Assembly (NCBI GenBank): GCA_963790325.1 | Contig: CAWBNY010000002.1 | Location: 992,001 to 1,056,000 of the forward strand | DNA: 64,000 nucleotides | Reading direction: 5' to 3' | Source: JAXDMK01 sp963790325 | GTDB lineage: Bacteria; Actinomycetota; Acidimicrobiia; Acidimicrobiales; AC-14 | Shown here: positions 33,083 to 41,073 of the stretch, one piece after another | Layout: the number at the start of each line of letters is the position of its first letter | Position numbering within the stretch: the stretch's first letter is position 1 | The notes under the pieces: model-generated | What the model was told of the DNA's origin: nothing | What the model saw: only the letters and a program-made list of their open reading frames with translations | The model's database searches: none | Program-made: the position numbers and the translations under genes

Positions 33083-34088
33083 ACGTCTGCTGGCGGCCGT
33101 GCTCGTCGTCGGGCTGGTGGCCCTGGCTGGCTGCGGGGGTGACGACGAAGCCTCGGACTCGTCGTCGGCCGGCGGCCTGGCCCGGGTGAGCATCGGGTTC
33201 AGTGCCTGGCCCGGTTGGTTCCCGTGGCAGGTGGCCAAGGAGAAGGGGATCTTCACCCGGAACGGCCTGGACGTGAACCTCAAGTACTTCGAGAGCTACA
33301 CCGATTCCCTCACCGCCCTCGCCACCGGCAACGTCGACGGGAACACCCAGACCCTCAACGACACCATCTCGTCGATCTCGGGCGGGTCGAAGCAGACGAT
33401 CGTGCTCGTGAACGACAACTCCACCGGCAACGACCAGATCATCGTCGCCCCCGGCATCGCCAAGGTGGAGGACCTCAAGGGCAGGTCGGTGGGGGTGGAG
33501 GAGGGCACGGTCGACCACTACCTGCTCCTCCTCGGCCTTCAGCAGGCCGGCATGCAGCCGTCCGACATCGAGCTGAAGACGCTGCCGACCGCCGACGCGG
33601 CGGCCGCCTTCGCCGCCGGCCAGTTGGACGCGGTGGCCGTGTTCGCGCCGTTCACCGACACCGCCATCACCCGTGAGGGGTCGAAGGTGCTGTTCAGCTC
33701 GGCCGACTTCCCCGGCGCCATCCCCGACCACCTGGTGATGGACGCCGCCTTCGTGGCGTCGCGGCCGGCCGACGTCCAGAAGCTGATCGACGCCTGGTTC
33801 GACACCCTCGACTACATCGCGGCCAACCCCGACGATTCGATCGCGGTCATGGCCGAGCTGGCCGGCGTCGACCCGGACGCCTACCGGGCCTACGACGCCG
33901 GGACCACCATCTTCACCGTGGCCGAGAACGTCGAGGCCTTCACCCCCGGCGACAGCCGGAAGCACCTCGACTTCGTGGCCCGCCAGATCGTGACGCTGCT
34001 GGTCGACACCGGCCTCATCGAGATCGCCCCCGACCTGACCGGGCTGTTCGACGCCAGGTTCGTCACGGCCGCGGCGGCCACCGGGTGA
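33075..34088 (+). CDS. ABC transporter substrate-binding lipoprotein (NMT1/SsuA type), candidate guanidine binder
   Basis: About 337 aa. Signal with lipobox LVALAGCGG, then a Ser/Asp-rich linker and a type II binding-protein fold: SIGFSAWPGWFPWQVAKEKG near residue 38, ESYTDSLTALATGNVDG, and LKGRSVGVEEGTVDHYLLL near residue 135. The family delivers nitrate, sulfonates, taurine, pyrimidines and related solutes. Its position between the riboswitch-controlled hydrolase and the urease genes, with start codon inside the hydrolase gene, makes guanidine or a guanidino compound the likely ligand. In cyanobacteria the guanidine hydrolase gene also neighbours a transporter of this class. Confidence 0.85.
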   Translation: MRRRLLAAVLVVGLVALAGCGGDDEASDSSSAGGLARVSIGFSAWPGWFPWQVAKEKGIFTRNGLDVNLKYFESYTDSLTALATGNVDGNTQTLNDTISSISGGSKQTIVLVNDNSTGNDQIIVAPGIAKVEDLKGRSVGVEEGTVDHYLLLLGLQQAGMQPSDIELKTLPTADAAAAFAAGQLDAVAVFAPFTDTAITREGSKVLFSSADFPGAIPDHLVMDAAFVASRPADVQKLIDAWFDTLDYIAANPDDSIAVMAELAGVDPDAYRAYDAGTTIFTVAENVEAFTPGDSRKHLDFVARQIVTLLVDTGLIEIAPDLTGLFDARFVTAAAATG

Positions 34089-34092
34089 CCGG

Positions 34093-34980
34093 ATGACGGA
34101 GATCGCGCCCGTCCGGGACGAACCGGCCGCCGCCGGCGGGGCCGGTCCCGGTGCCCCGCCGCCCCCGGTGCCGGCGACCCGGGTGGCGGGCCGGTCGCCG
34201 ATCCGCGTGCTCCGGCTGCGGGTGGAGATCCCGGAGCGGCTGCGGTTGCCGATCGCCGTCGTCTCCATCGGGGTGCCGTTCCTGGTGTGGACGTTGCTGA
34301 GCGCGACGGGCGCGGTCAGCCCCCTCTACCTGCCCTCCCCGGCGGCGGTGGTGCGGGCGCTGGGGCGGTTGGCGTCCGGCGGAGAGCTGTGGACCGACGC
34401 CCGGGCCACGCTCACCCGGGTCGGGATCGGGTTCGCCCTGGTGGTGGCCATCTCGGTGCCCCTCGGGCTGGCCATGGGGACGTGGCCGGCCGTCCGGGCC
34501 CTGTTCGAGCCCATGATCGCCCTCGTCCGGTACATGCCGGCGCCCGCCTTCATCCCCCTGCTGCTGATCTGGCTGGGACTGGGGGAGGCGCCCAAGATCA
34601 CCCTCCTCGTCATCGGGACCGTGTTCTTCAACACGTTGATGAGCGCCGACGTGGCCCGCCGGGTGCCGGCGGAGCTGATCAACGCCTCCTACACCCTGGG
34701 GGCGGGGCGGTGGCAGGTGATCCGCAAGGTGATCGTGCCCTATTCGATCCCGGGGCTGCTCGACGCCATGCGGGTGAACATCGCCGCCACCTGGAACCTG
34801 GTGGTGGTGGCCGAGCTCATCGCCGCCAGCGAGGGCCTCGGCTACCGGATCGTCCGGGCCCAGCGCTTCCGTCAGACCGACACCATCTTCGCCGTGCTCA
34901 TCGTCATCGGCCTGATCGGCGTGGCCATGGACCTCGCCTTCAGGATGGTGCGCAACCGCGTGGCGCCGTGGGCCCGATGA
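34093..34980 (+). CDS. ABC transporter permease (SsuC/TauC type)
   Basis: About 295 aa. After a Pro/Ala-rich cytosolic N terminus (~45 residues) come six hydrophobic helices with the binding-protein-dependent transport motif: YMPAPAFIPLLLIWLGLGEA near residue 143 and LINASYTLGAGRWQVIRKVI (EAA loop) near residue 195. It starts four bases after the stop of the binding protein, and its stop overlaps the ATPase start (ATGA). Confidence 0.9.
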   Translation: MTEIAPVRDEPAAAGGAGPGAPPPPVPATRVAGRSPIRVLRLRVEIPERLRLPIAVVSIGVPFLVWTLLSATGAVSPLYLPSPAAVVRALGRLASGGELWTDARATLTRVGIGFALVVAISVPLGLAMGTWPAVRALFEPMIALVRYMPAPAFIPLLLIWLGLGEAPKITLLVIGTVFFNTLMSADVARRVPAELINASYTLGAGRWQVIRKVIVPYSIPGLLDAMRVNIAATWNLVVVAELIAASEGLGYRIVRAQRFRQTDTIFAVLIVIGLIGVAMDLAFRMVRNRVAPWAR

Positions 34981-35756
34981 AGGTCCCCAAGCTGCAGATG
35001 ATCGCGGTGACCAAGGACCACGTCGGACCCCGGGGGGCGGTCGTGCGGGCCCTGGCGAGCATCGACCTCCACCTCGAGGAGGGGGAGCTGGTCACGCTGG
35101 TGGGGGCGTCGGGCTGCGGGAAGTCGACGCTGCTGTCGATCGCGGCCGGCCTGCAGGAGCCGACCGACGGGGTGGTGCTGGTCGACGGCCACCACGTCGC
35201 CGGCCCCGGCCCCGACCGGGGGCTGGTGTTCCAGGGCTACTCGCTCTACCCGTGGCGGACGGTGGCGGAGAACGTCGCCTTCGGGCTGGAGTTGAAGAAG
35301 CTGGCCAAGGCCGACATCGCCGAGCGGGTCGACCGGTATCTGTCGGTGATGGGGTTGTCGGAGTTCGCCGGGTCCCTGCCGAGAGCGCTGTCGGGCGGGA
35401 TGCAGCAGCGGGTGGCGATCGCCCGGGCCCTGGCCACCGAGCCGTCGGTGCTGTTGTTCGACGAGCCGTTCGGGGCGCTCGACTCCCAGACCCGGGCGTC
35501 GATGCGGGACTTCGTGGTCCAGGTCCAGGCCGACACCGGCGCCACCATCCTCATGGTCACCCACGACGTGGAGGAGGCGGTCTACCTGTCGAGCCGGATC
35601 TATGTGCTGTCGTCCCGGCCGGGACGGGTGGCGGCCGAGCTGGCGGTGCCCTTCGGGGCGGGGCGGGAGCGGTCGTTGCTGCGGGACCGGGCGTTCCGGG
35701 AGCTGTGCTGGCGCATCGACGACCTGTTGGGGTCGCCGGTGGAAGTGGCAGGCTGA
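34977..35756 (+). CDS. ABC transporter ATP-binding protein (SsuB/TauB type)
   Basis: About 259 aa. Walker A GASGCGKSTLLS near residue 42, Q-loop FQGYSLYPWRTV, signature LSGGMQQRVAIARALA near residue 140, Walker B VLLFDEPFGALDS and H-loop MVTHDVEEAVYL. It completes the importer and is followed after six bases by ureA, so transporter and urease should share a transcript. Confidence 0.92.
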   Translation: MKVPKLQMIAVTKDHVGPRGAVVRALASIDLHLEEGELVTLVGASGCGKSTLLSIAAGLQEPTDGVVLVDGHHVAGPGPDRGLVFQGYSLYPWRTVAENVAFGLELKKLAKADIAERVDRYLSVMGLSEFAGSLPRALSGGMQQRVAIARALATEPSVLLFDEPFGALDSQTRASMRDFVVQVQADTGATILMVTHDVEEAVYLSSRIYVLSSRPGRVAAELAVPFGAGRERSLLRDRAFRELCWRIDDLLGSPVEVAG

Positions 35757-35762
35757 ACGGCG

Positions 35763-36065
35763 ATGCTGCTCACCCCCCACGAACAGGAGCGCCTCCTCAT
35801 CCACGTCGCCGCCGGCCTGGCCCGGGCGCGCCGGGCCCGGGGCCTGCGCCTCAACTACCCGGAGGCGGTGGCGATCCTGACCTCCCACCTGCTGGAGGGG
35901 GCCCGGGACGGACGCTCGGTCACCGACCTCATGGAGAGCGGGCGGGGCGTCCTGACGAGGGACGACGTCATGGAGGGCATCCCCGAGATGATCCACCAGG
36001 TCCAGGTGGAGGCCACCTTCCCCGACGGGACCAAGCTGGTGACGGTTCACCAGCCGATCCCGTGA
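35763..36065 (+). CDS. ureA: urease gamma subunit
   Basis: 100 aa, the standard length. MLLTPHEQERLLIHVAAGLA, LNYPEAVAILTSHLLEGARD, GIPEMIHQVQVEATFPDGTK and the closing VTVHQPIP are the family hallmarks. It forms the (UreABC)3 complex with UreB and UreC. Follows the ABC ATPase by six bases. Confidence 0.96.
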   Translation: MLLTPHEQERLLIHVAAGLARARRARGLRLNYPEAVAILTSHLLEGARDGRSVTDLMESGRGVLTRDDVMEGIPEMIHQVQVEATFPDGTKLVTVHQPIP

Positions 36066-36076
36066 CCCCCGTCGAA

Positions 36077-36120
36077 CCGGTGACGGAATCCGTGGCCCCG
36101 ACCCCCGAATCCGTCACCGG
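36077..36120 (+). repeat. intra-operon hairpin between ureA and ureB, copy B of nested hairpin family
   Basis: CCGGTGACGGA (36077-36087) pairs perfectly with TCCGTCACCGG (36110-36120), which ends immediately before the ureB ATG. The preceding bases give CGAACCGGTGA (36073-36083), the core shared with hairpins at 26534 and 61706, and the loop holds GTGGCCCC. In the middle of an operon it could act in RNA processing, stability or attenuation, and it leaves no room for a ribosome site outside the stem. Confidence 0.6.
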
Positions 36121-36438
36121 ATGATCCCGGGGGAGACCGTCCTCGGGGACGGGCCGGTGGAGATCAACGTGGGCAAGCCGGTGACCGTCCTGGTGGTGGC
36201 CAACACCGGCGACCGGCCGGTGCAGGTGGGTTCGCACTACCACTTCGCCGAGGCCAACCCCGCCCTGTCCTTCGACCGGGCGGCGGCCCGGGGCCTGCGG
36301 CTGGCCATCCCCGCCGGCACCGCGGTGCGCTTCGAGCCGGGCATCGAGCGGGAGGTCGAGCTGGTGCCGATCGGGGGGTCGCGGGTCGTGGCCGGGCTGC
36401 GGGGCGAGGTCGGCGGGGCTCTGGACGGCCATGGATAG
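36121..36438 (+). CDS. ureB: urease beta subunit
   Basis: 105 aa, typical. MIPGETVLGDGPVEINVG, NTGDRPVQVGSHYHFAEANP, FDRAAARGLRLAIPAGTAVR and FEPGIEREVELVPIGG are diagnostic. The ATG abuts the hairpin. Overlaps ureC by eight bases. Confidence 0.95.
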   Translation: MIPGETVLGDGPVEINVGKPVTVLVVANTGDRPVQVGSHYHFAEANPALSFDRAAARGLRLAIPAGTAVRFEPGIEREVELVPIGGSRVVAGLRGEVGGALDGHG

Positions 36439-38131
36439 GGCCCGCTACAACCTCCTGTTCGGCCCCACCGCCGGCGACCGCATCCGCCTGGCCGACACCG
36501 ACCTGTTCATCGAGGTGGAGGAGGACCGGTCGGCCGGCGGCGACGAGGCCGTGTTCGGCGGGGGCAAGGTCATCCGGGAGTCGATGGGCCAGGGCCGGGC
36601 GACGCGGGCCGAAGGGGCGGCCGACACCGTCATCACCGGGGCGGTGGTCCTCGACCACTGGGGGATCGTCAAGGCCGACGTCGGGATCCGGGACGGCCGC
36701 ATCGTCGGGCTGGGCAAGGCGGGCAACCCCGACACCATGGACGGGGTCCATCCGGCCCTGGTGATCGGCCCGTCCACCGAGGTCGTCGCCGGGAACGGGC
36801 GGATCCTCACCGCGGGGGCGATCGACTGCCACGTCCACCTCATCTGCCCCCAGATCCTGGAGGAGGCGCTGGGCGGGGGGATCACGACCGTCATCGGGGG
36901 TGGAACGGGGCCGGCCGAGGGGACCAAGGCCACCACCGTCACCCCCGGCTCCTGGCACCTGGCGAGGATGCTGGAGGCGCTCGACGGGTGGCCGGTCAAC
37001 GTCGCCCTCCTGGGCAAGGGCAACACCGTCTCCGCCGAGGGGATGTGGGAGCAGCTGCGGGCGGGGGCGTCCGGCTTCAAGCTGCACGAGGACTGGGGCA
37101 CGACCCCGGCCGCCATCGACGCCTGCCTGCGGGTGTGCGACGCGTCGGGCGTGCAGGCGGCCATCCACACCGACACCCTCAACGAGGCAGGGTTCGTCGA
37201 GTCGACCCTGGCCGCCATCGGCGGGCGGGGGATCCACGCCTACCACACCGAGGGCGCGGGGGGCGGGCACGCGCCCGACATCATCACGGTGGCGGGGCAG
37301 CCCAACGTCCTGCCGTCGTCGACCAACCCCACCCGGCCCCACACCGTCAACACCATCGACGAGCACAAGGACATGCTCATGGTCTGCCACCACCTCAACC
37401 CGGCGGTGGCCGAGGACCTGGCGTTCGCCGAGAGCCGCATCCGGCCCTCGACCATCGCCGCCGAGGACTTCCTCCACGACATGGGGGCTATCTCGATGAT
37501 CGGGTCGGACTCCCAGGCCATGGGCCGGGTGGGCGAGGTGGTGCTGCGGACGTGGCAGACGGCCCACGTGATGAAGAAGCGGCGGGGCTTCCTGTCCGGG
37601 GATGGGCCCGCCGACAACCGTCGGGCCCGGCGCTACGTGGCCAAGTACACGATCTGCCCGGCGGTGGCCCACGGGCTGGAGGGCGAGATCGGGTCGGTGG
37701 AGGTGGGGAAGCTGGCCGACCTGGTGCTGTGGGAGCCGGCGTTCTTCGGGGTCCGACCTCACGCCGTGGTCAAGGGGGGGATGATCGCGTGGGCGGCCAT
37801 GGGCGACGCCAACGCGTCGATCCCCACGCCCCAGCCCGTCCTTCCCCGGCCCATGTTCGGGGCCGCCCCCCGGGCGGCGGCGTCGACGAGCGTGGCGTTC
37901 GTGGCGCCGGTGGCGGTGGAGGATGGGTTGGCCGACCGCTTGACGCTCGGGCGGCGGCTGGTGGCGGTGGGCGACGTCCGCCGGCGGACGAAGGCGGACA
38001 TGGCCGAGAACGACTCGTTGCCCGTCATCGCGGTCGAGCCCGACACGTTCACGGTGCGCATCGACGGCGAGGTGGTGGAGGCCGACCCGGCCCGGGAGCT
38101 GCCCATGGCGCAGCGCTACTTCCTGTTCTGA
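36431..38131 (+). CDS. ureC: urease alpha (catalytic) subunit
   Basis: 566 aa, full length. The nickel site is complete: HVH (His134), the carbamylated lysine in GFKLHEDWG (Lys217), HTDTLNE, HTEGAGGGHAPD, the flap CHHL and GSDSQAMGRVGEV. It hydrolyses urea to ammonia and carbamate. One odd stretch: the C-terminal third from residue ~495 (VAPVAVEDGLADRL, RRLVAVGDVRRRTKADM) is slightly divergent from usual UreC, but the end (ARELPMAQRYFLF) is normal. Stop overlaps the ureF start by one base (TGATG). Confidence 0.96.
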   Translation: MDRARYNLLFGPTAGDRIRLADTDLFIEVEEDRSAGGDEAVFGGGKVIRESMGQGRATRAEGAADTVITGAVVLDHWGIVKADVGIRDGRIVGLGKAGNPDTMDGVHPALVIGPSTEVVAGNGRILTAGAIDCHVHLICPQILEEALGGGITTVIGGGTGPAEGTKATTVTPGSWHLARMLEALDGWPVNVALLGKGNTVSAEGMWEQLRAGASGFKLHEDWGTTPAAIDACLRVCDASGVQAAIHTDTLNEAGFVESTLAAIGGRGIHAYHTEGAGGGHAPDIITVAGQPNVLPSSTNPTRPHTVNTIDEHKDMLMVCHHLNPAVAEDLAFAESRIRPSTIAAEDFLHDMGAISMIGSDSQAMGRVGEVVLRTWQTAHVMKKRRGFLSGDGPADNRRARRYVAKYTICPAVAHGLEGEIGSVEVGKLADLVLWEPAFFGVRPHAVVKGGMIAWAAMGDANASIPTPQPVLPRPMFGAAPRAAASTSVAFVAPVAVEDGLADRLTLGRRLVAVGDVRRRTKADMAENDSLPVIAVEPDTFTVRIDGEVVEADPARELPMAQRYFLF

Positions 38132-38775
38132 TGTCGTCGCTGGCCGCCCTGCTGCTGGCCGACGGTCGCTTCCCCTCCGGCGGGCACGCCCACTCGGGGG
38201 GCCTGGAGGAGGCGGTGACGGCGGGCCGGGTCCACGACCTGGCGTCGTTGGCCGGCTTCCTCGGGGGACGGCTGGCGACCGCGGGGCGGGTGGCGGCGGG
38301 GCTGGCGGCGGCGGCCGGTCGCGGCCGGTGGCCGGCGGCGGTGCTCGACGCCGAGGCCGACGCCCGGATGGCGTCACCCGCGGTGCGGGCCGCCTCCCGC
38401 CGCCAGGGGCGGCAGCTGCTGCGGGCGGCGGCCCATTCGTGGCCGGTGCCGCCGGGGACGTGGCACTTCCCGGTGGCCGTCGGCCTGGTGGCGGCGGCGG
38501 CCGGGTTGGCGCCGGTGGAGGCGGCCCGGTGGGCGGCCTACGACGCGGTGATGACGCCCGCCACCGCCGCCGTCCGGCTCCTGGGGCTCGACCCGTTCGC
38601 GGTGTCGGCCCTGGTGGCGGGCCTGTCGTCGGCCATCGACGCGCTGGCGGCGGAGGCGGCCGCGTTCGCCGCCGGCGACCGGGGGCCGGAGGAGCTGCCG
38701 TGCGGGGCGGCGCCGCTGCTCGACGTCGGGGCCGAGATCCACGCCCGGCGGGAGGTGCGTCTCTTTGCCTCATGA
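38131..38775 (+). CDS. ureF: urease accessory protein UreF
   Basis: About 214 aa. LLLADGRFPSGGHAHSGGLE at the N terminus is the family signature; the rest is helical and Ala-rich, ending with DVGAEIHARREVRLFAS. UreF acts with UreD and UreG in nickel insertion. Overlap of one base with ureC and eleven with ureG. Confidence 0.9.
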   Translation: MSSLAALLLADGRFPSGGHAHSGGLEEAVTAGRVHDLASLAGFLGGRLATAGRVAAGLAAAAGRGRWPAAVLDAEADARMASPAVRAASRRQGRQLLRAAAHSWPVPPGTWHFPVAVGLVAAAAGLAPVEAARWAAYDAVMTPATAAVRLLGLDPFAVSALVAGLSSAIDALAAEAAAFAAGDRGPEELPCGAAPLLDVGAEIHARREVRLFAS

Positions 38776-39433
38776 CGACCACTTCGCCCCGGCGCCGGCC
38801 GAAGGTGGGCGGGCGCTGCGCATCGGCATCGGCGGCCCGGTCGGGAGCGGGAAGACGGCCCTGGTCGCGGCCCTGTGCCGGACCCTGGGTCACGAGCTGC
38901 GGCTGGGCGTCGTCACCAACGACATCTACACCGAGGAGGACGCCGACTTCCTCCGCCGGGCGGGGGTGCTGGCCGACGACCGGATCGTGGCCGTCCAGAC
39001 CGGCTGCTGCCCCCACACCGCCATCCGGGACGACATCTCGGCCAACCTGGAGGCGGTGGAGGACCTGGAGTCGAGGCACCGGCCCCTCGACCTGGTGCTG
39101 GTCGAGAGCGGCGGCGACAACCTCACCGCCACCTTCAGCCGGGGCCTGGTCGACCGCCAGGTGTTCGTGATCGACGTGGCCGGGGGCGACAAGGTGCCTC
39201 GCAAGGGGGGCCCGGGGGTGACGTCGGCCGACCTCCTGGTGGTCAACAAGACCGACCTGGCCCCGCTGGTGGGGGCCGACCTGGCGGTGATGGACCGGGA
39301 CGCCCGGGCCAAACGGGGCGACGGGCCCGTGCTGTTCAGCTCACTGGTGGAGGACCGGGGGGCGTCGGCCGCGGCCGACTGGGTGCGGGCGCAGCTGGCG
39401 GCCTGGCGTTCGGCGTTGCCGGCACCGGGATGA
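38765..39433 (+). CDS. ureG: urease accessory GTPase UreG
   Basis: 222 aa, TTG start after GGAGG. P-loop GGPVGSGKTALVAAL near residue 24, VVTNDIYTEEDADFL, the metal-binding CPH in TGCCPHTAIRDD near residue 80, ESGGDNLTATFS and VVNKTDLAP. It delivers nickel to urease using GTP. In this locus it might also serve the guanidine hydrolase, because no HypA/HypB genes are present; that is speculation. Confidence 0.95.
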   Translation: MPHDDHFAPAPAEGGRALRIGIGGPVGSGKTALVAALCRTLGHELRLGVVTNDIYTEEDADFLRRAGVLADDRIVAVQTGCCPHTAIRDDISANLEAVEDLESRHRPLDLVLVESGGDNLTATFSRGLVDRQVFVIDVAGGDKVPRKGGPGVTSADLLVVNKTDLAPLVGADLAVMDRDARAKRGDGPVLFSSLVEDRGASAAADWVRAQLAAWRSALPAPG

Positions 39434-40220
39434 TCGCCCGGGGCCGGGTGGTGGTCGAGGCGGACGGTCGCGGGTTCTCCCGGCTGGCATGCCTCCGGTC
39501 CGACGGCCCCCTGGTGCTGCGGCCGGCGCAGGGGACGGTCGTCAACCTGGTCGGAGGGGCGGGAGGGCCGCTCGGGGGCGACCTGCTGCGCATCGAGGTG
39601 GTGGTGGGGGCGGGCGCGGCGCTGACGCTGCACACGGTGGCGGCGGCCATCGTGCTCCCCGGTCGGGGGCCGGCGCCGTCGGTGGTCGAGATCGACGCGT
39701 CGGTCGGCGAGGGCGGCTCGCTGCGGTGGCTTCCGGAGCCGACGATCGCGGTGGCCGGCTGCCGGCACGTGGCTCGGACCCGGGTGGTGCTCGAGGCGGG
39801 GGCCCGCCTGGTGTGGCGGGAGGAGCTGGTCGGTGGGCGGCACGGAGAGGTGGGCGGGTCGGTCTCGAGCCGGCTGTCGGTGGACTACGGGGGCGCGCCC
39901 CTGGTCCGGCACCTGGTGGAGGTGGGCCCCGATCACCCGGCGTGGTCGTCGTCGGCGGTCGGTGGGGAGCGCGCTGCACGGGGTCGCAGCTCACCGTCGA
40001 CCCGGCCTGGGCCGACGGTGCGCCGGCGGCGGCGCTGTCGGACCACGACGGCGGCCGGGCCGCGGCCCTAACCCTCGCCGGGCCGGCGGTCCACGTGGTG
40101 GCGATTGCGCCCGACGCCCGCACCCTGCGCCGCCTGCTCGATCGTCCGTTCCGTGTCGCGCACGACTCGCCAGGTGATCGATCCGCGACGCCGAACGGCA
40201 CCGGCCTCCGAAACCCGTAA
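39430..40220 (+). pseudogene. ureD: urease accessory protein UreD, frameshifted
   Basis: The gene starts at ATG 39430, overlapping the ureG stop (ATGA). The first frame gives GFSRLACLRSDGPLVLRPAQ, TVAAAIVLPGRGPAPSVVEI, LRWLPEPTIAVAGCRH and VRHLVEVGPDHPAWSSSAVG, all UreD-like. After GGERAARG the homology continues in another frame: SQLTVDPAWADGAPAA, LTLAGPAVHVVAIAPDARTL, RRLLDR. Adding one G to the GGGG at 39980-39983 joins both parts into a normal ~263-aa UreD. Either a sequence error, a slippage site or a real loss; loss would inactivate urease maturation while all other genes remain intact, so error or slippage seems likelier. Confidence 0.8.
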
Positions 40221-40273
40221 GGTCCGCCGCCCGCCGCCGCTCCCTCCGGTGACCACACACCGAGGAGGAAGCC

Positions 40274-41073
40274 ATGCCTGCCACCGACCGCTCGCCGAAC
40301 CGCATCTCTCGCCTGCTGGCCGTTCTCATGGGCGCGCTGGCGTGCTCAGCTTCGGAGGAGCGACCGCGGCCTCCGCCGCCCCGTCCCGCACCGTCGGCGA
40401 CCGCCAGCCGCCCGTGACCATCGGCGGGCTGGTGGTCGTCACCATCCCGACGACGGTTCCCGAGCTCGTCCTGCCCCCGACCACCACGCCCGAGCCGAGG
40501 CCCGAGGAGCCGGCGGAGCAGGACCAGGCGATCGAGCCGGAGTGCCCGCCCGTCGGCGCCGCGTCGGTGCCCGACGGCTGCGCGCCGGAGTGCCTGCCGG
40601 TCCCAGGCGGGCCGTCCGGCGACTGCCCGCAGCCGTGCCCTCCTGGAGGATCGACCGTTCCCGTCCCCGACCCCGACTGCCCGCCCCCGTGCCCCGCTGG
40701 TGACCCGGAGTGCGACCGCCCCGAGTGCCCCACGAGCGACCCGCAGTGCGACCGCCCCGAATGCCCAACTGGCGACCCGCAGTGCGACCGCCCCGAATGC
40801 CCCGCTGGTGACCCGGAGTGCGACCGCCCCGAATGCCCCACGGGCGACCCGCAGTGCGACCGCCCCGAGTGCCCCACGGGCGACCCGGAGTGCGACCGTG
40901 GCGAGCCCGAGTGCCCCGAGGGCCGGGACTGCCGGCCCGACCGGGGTCGGCTCCCGCTCACCGGCACCGGGGTAGGGACGCTCGTGCTCGCCGGCCTGGT
41001 CCTCGTGGGCGGCGGGACCGTCGTCCGCCTGGTGGGCGGCCGCCGGACTGGCAGCCCCACTACCGGGTCGTGA
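40274..41073 (+). pseudogene. LPxTG cell-wall-anchored Cys/Pro-rich repeat protein, frameshifted in the signal peptide
   Basis: ATG 40274 follows GGAGGAA. The first frame gives a basic N terminus and hydrophobic core (RISRLLAVLMGALA) but then leaves the open frame. The neighbouring frame continues VLSFGGATAASAAPSRTVGD, a natural end of a signal peptide. The frames join near 40335-40345 if one base is added or a GC dinucleotide removed. The mature part has Thr/Pro/Glu-rich sequence, then 12-residue repeats of the type PECPTGDPQCDR, and ends with RLPLTGTG, a hydrophobic helix (TLVLAGLVLVGGGTVVRLV) and a basic tail: a sortase sorting signal. Paired cysteines in each repeat suggest a disulfide-rich stalk at the surface. 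Confidence 0.75.
40681..40900 (+). repeat. 36-bp tandem repeats encoding PECPxxDPxCDR
   Basis: Six 12-codon units follow one another: PPCPAGDPECDR, PECPTSDPQCDR, PECPTGDPQCDR, PECPAGDPECDR, PECPTGDPQCDR, PECPTGDPECDR. Each has two cysteines. Base identity between units is high, so copy number could change by recombination without breaking the frame. Confidence 0.85.

Noticed and set aside
40681..40900. Regular 36-bp repeats considered as a CRISPR array
   Set aside because: Units are contiguous with no spacers and encode an in-frame protein repeat.
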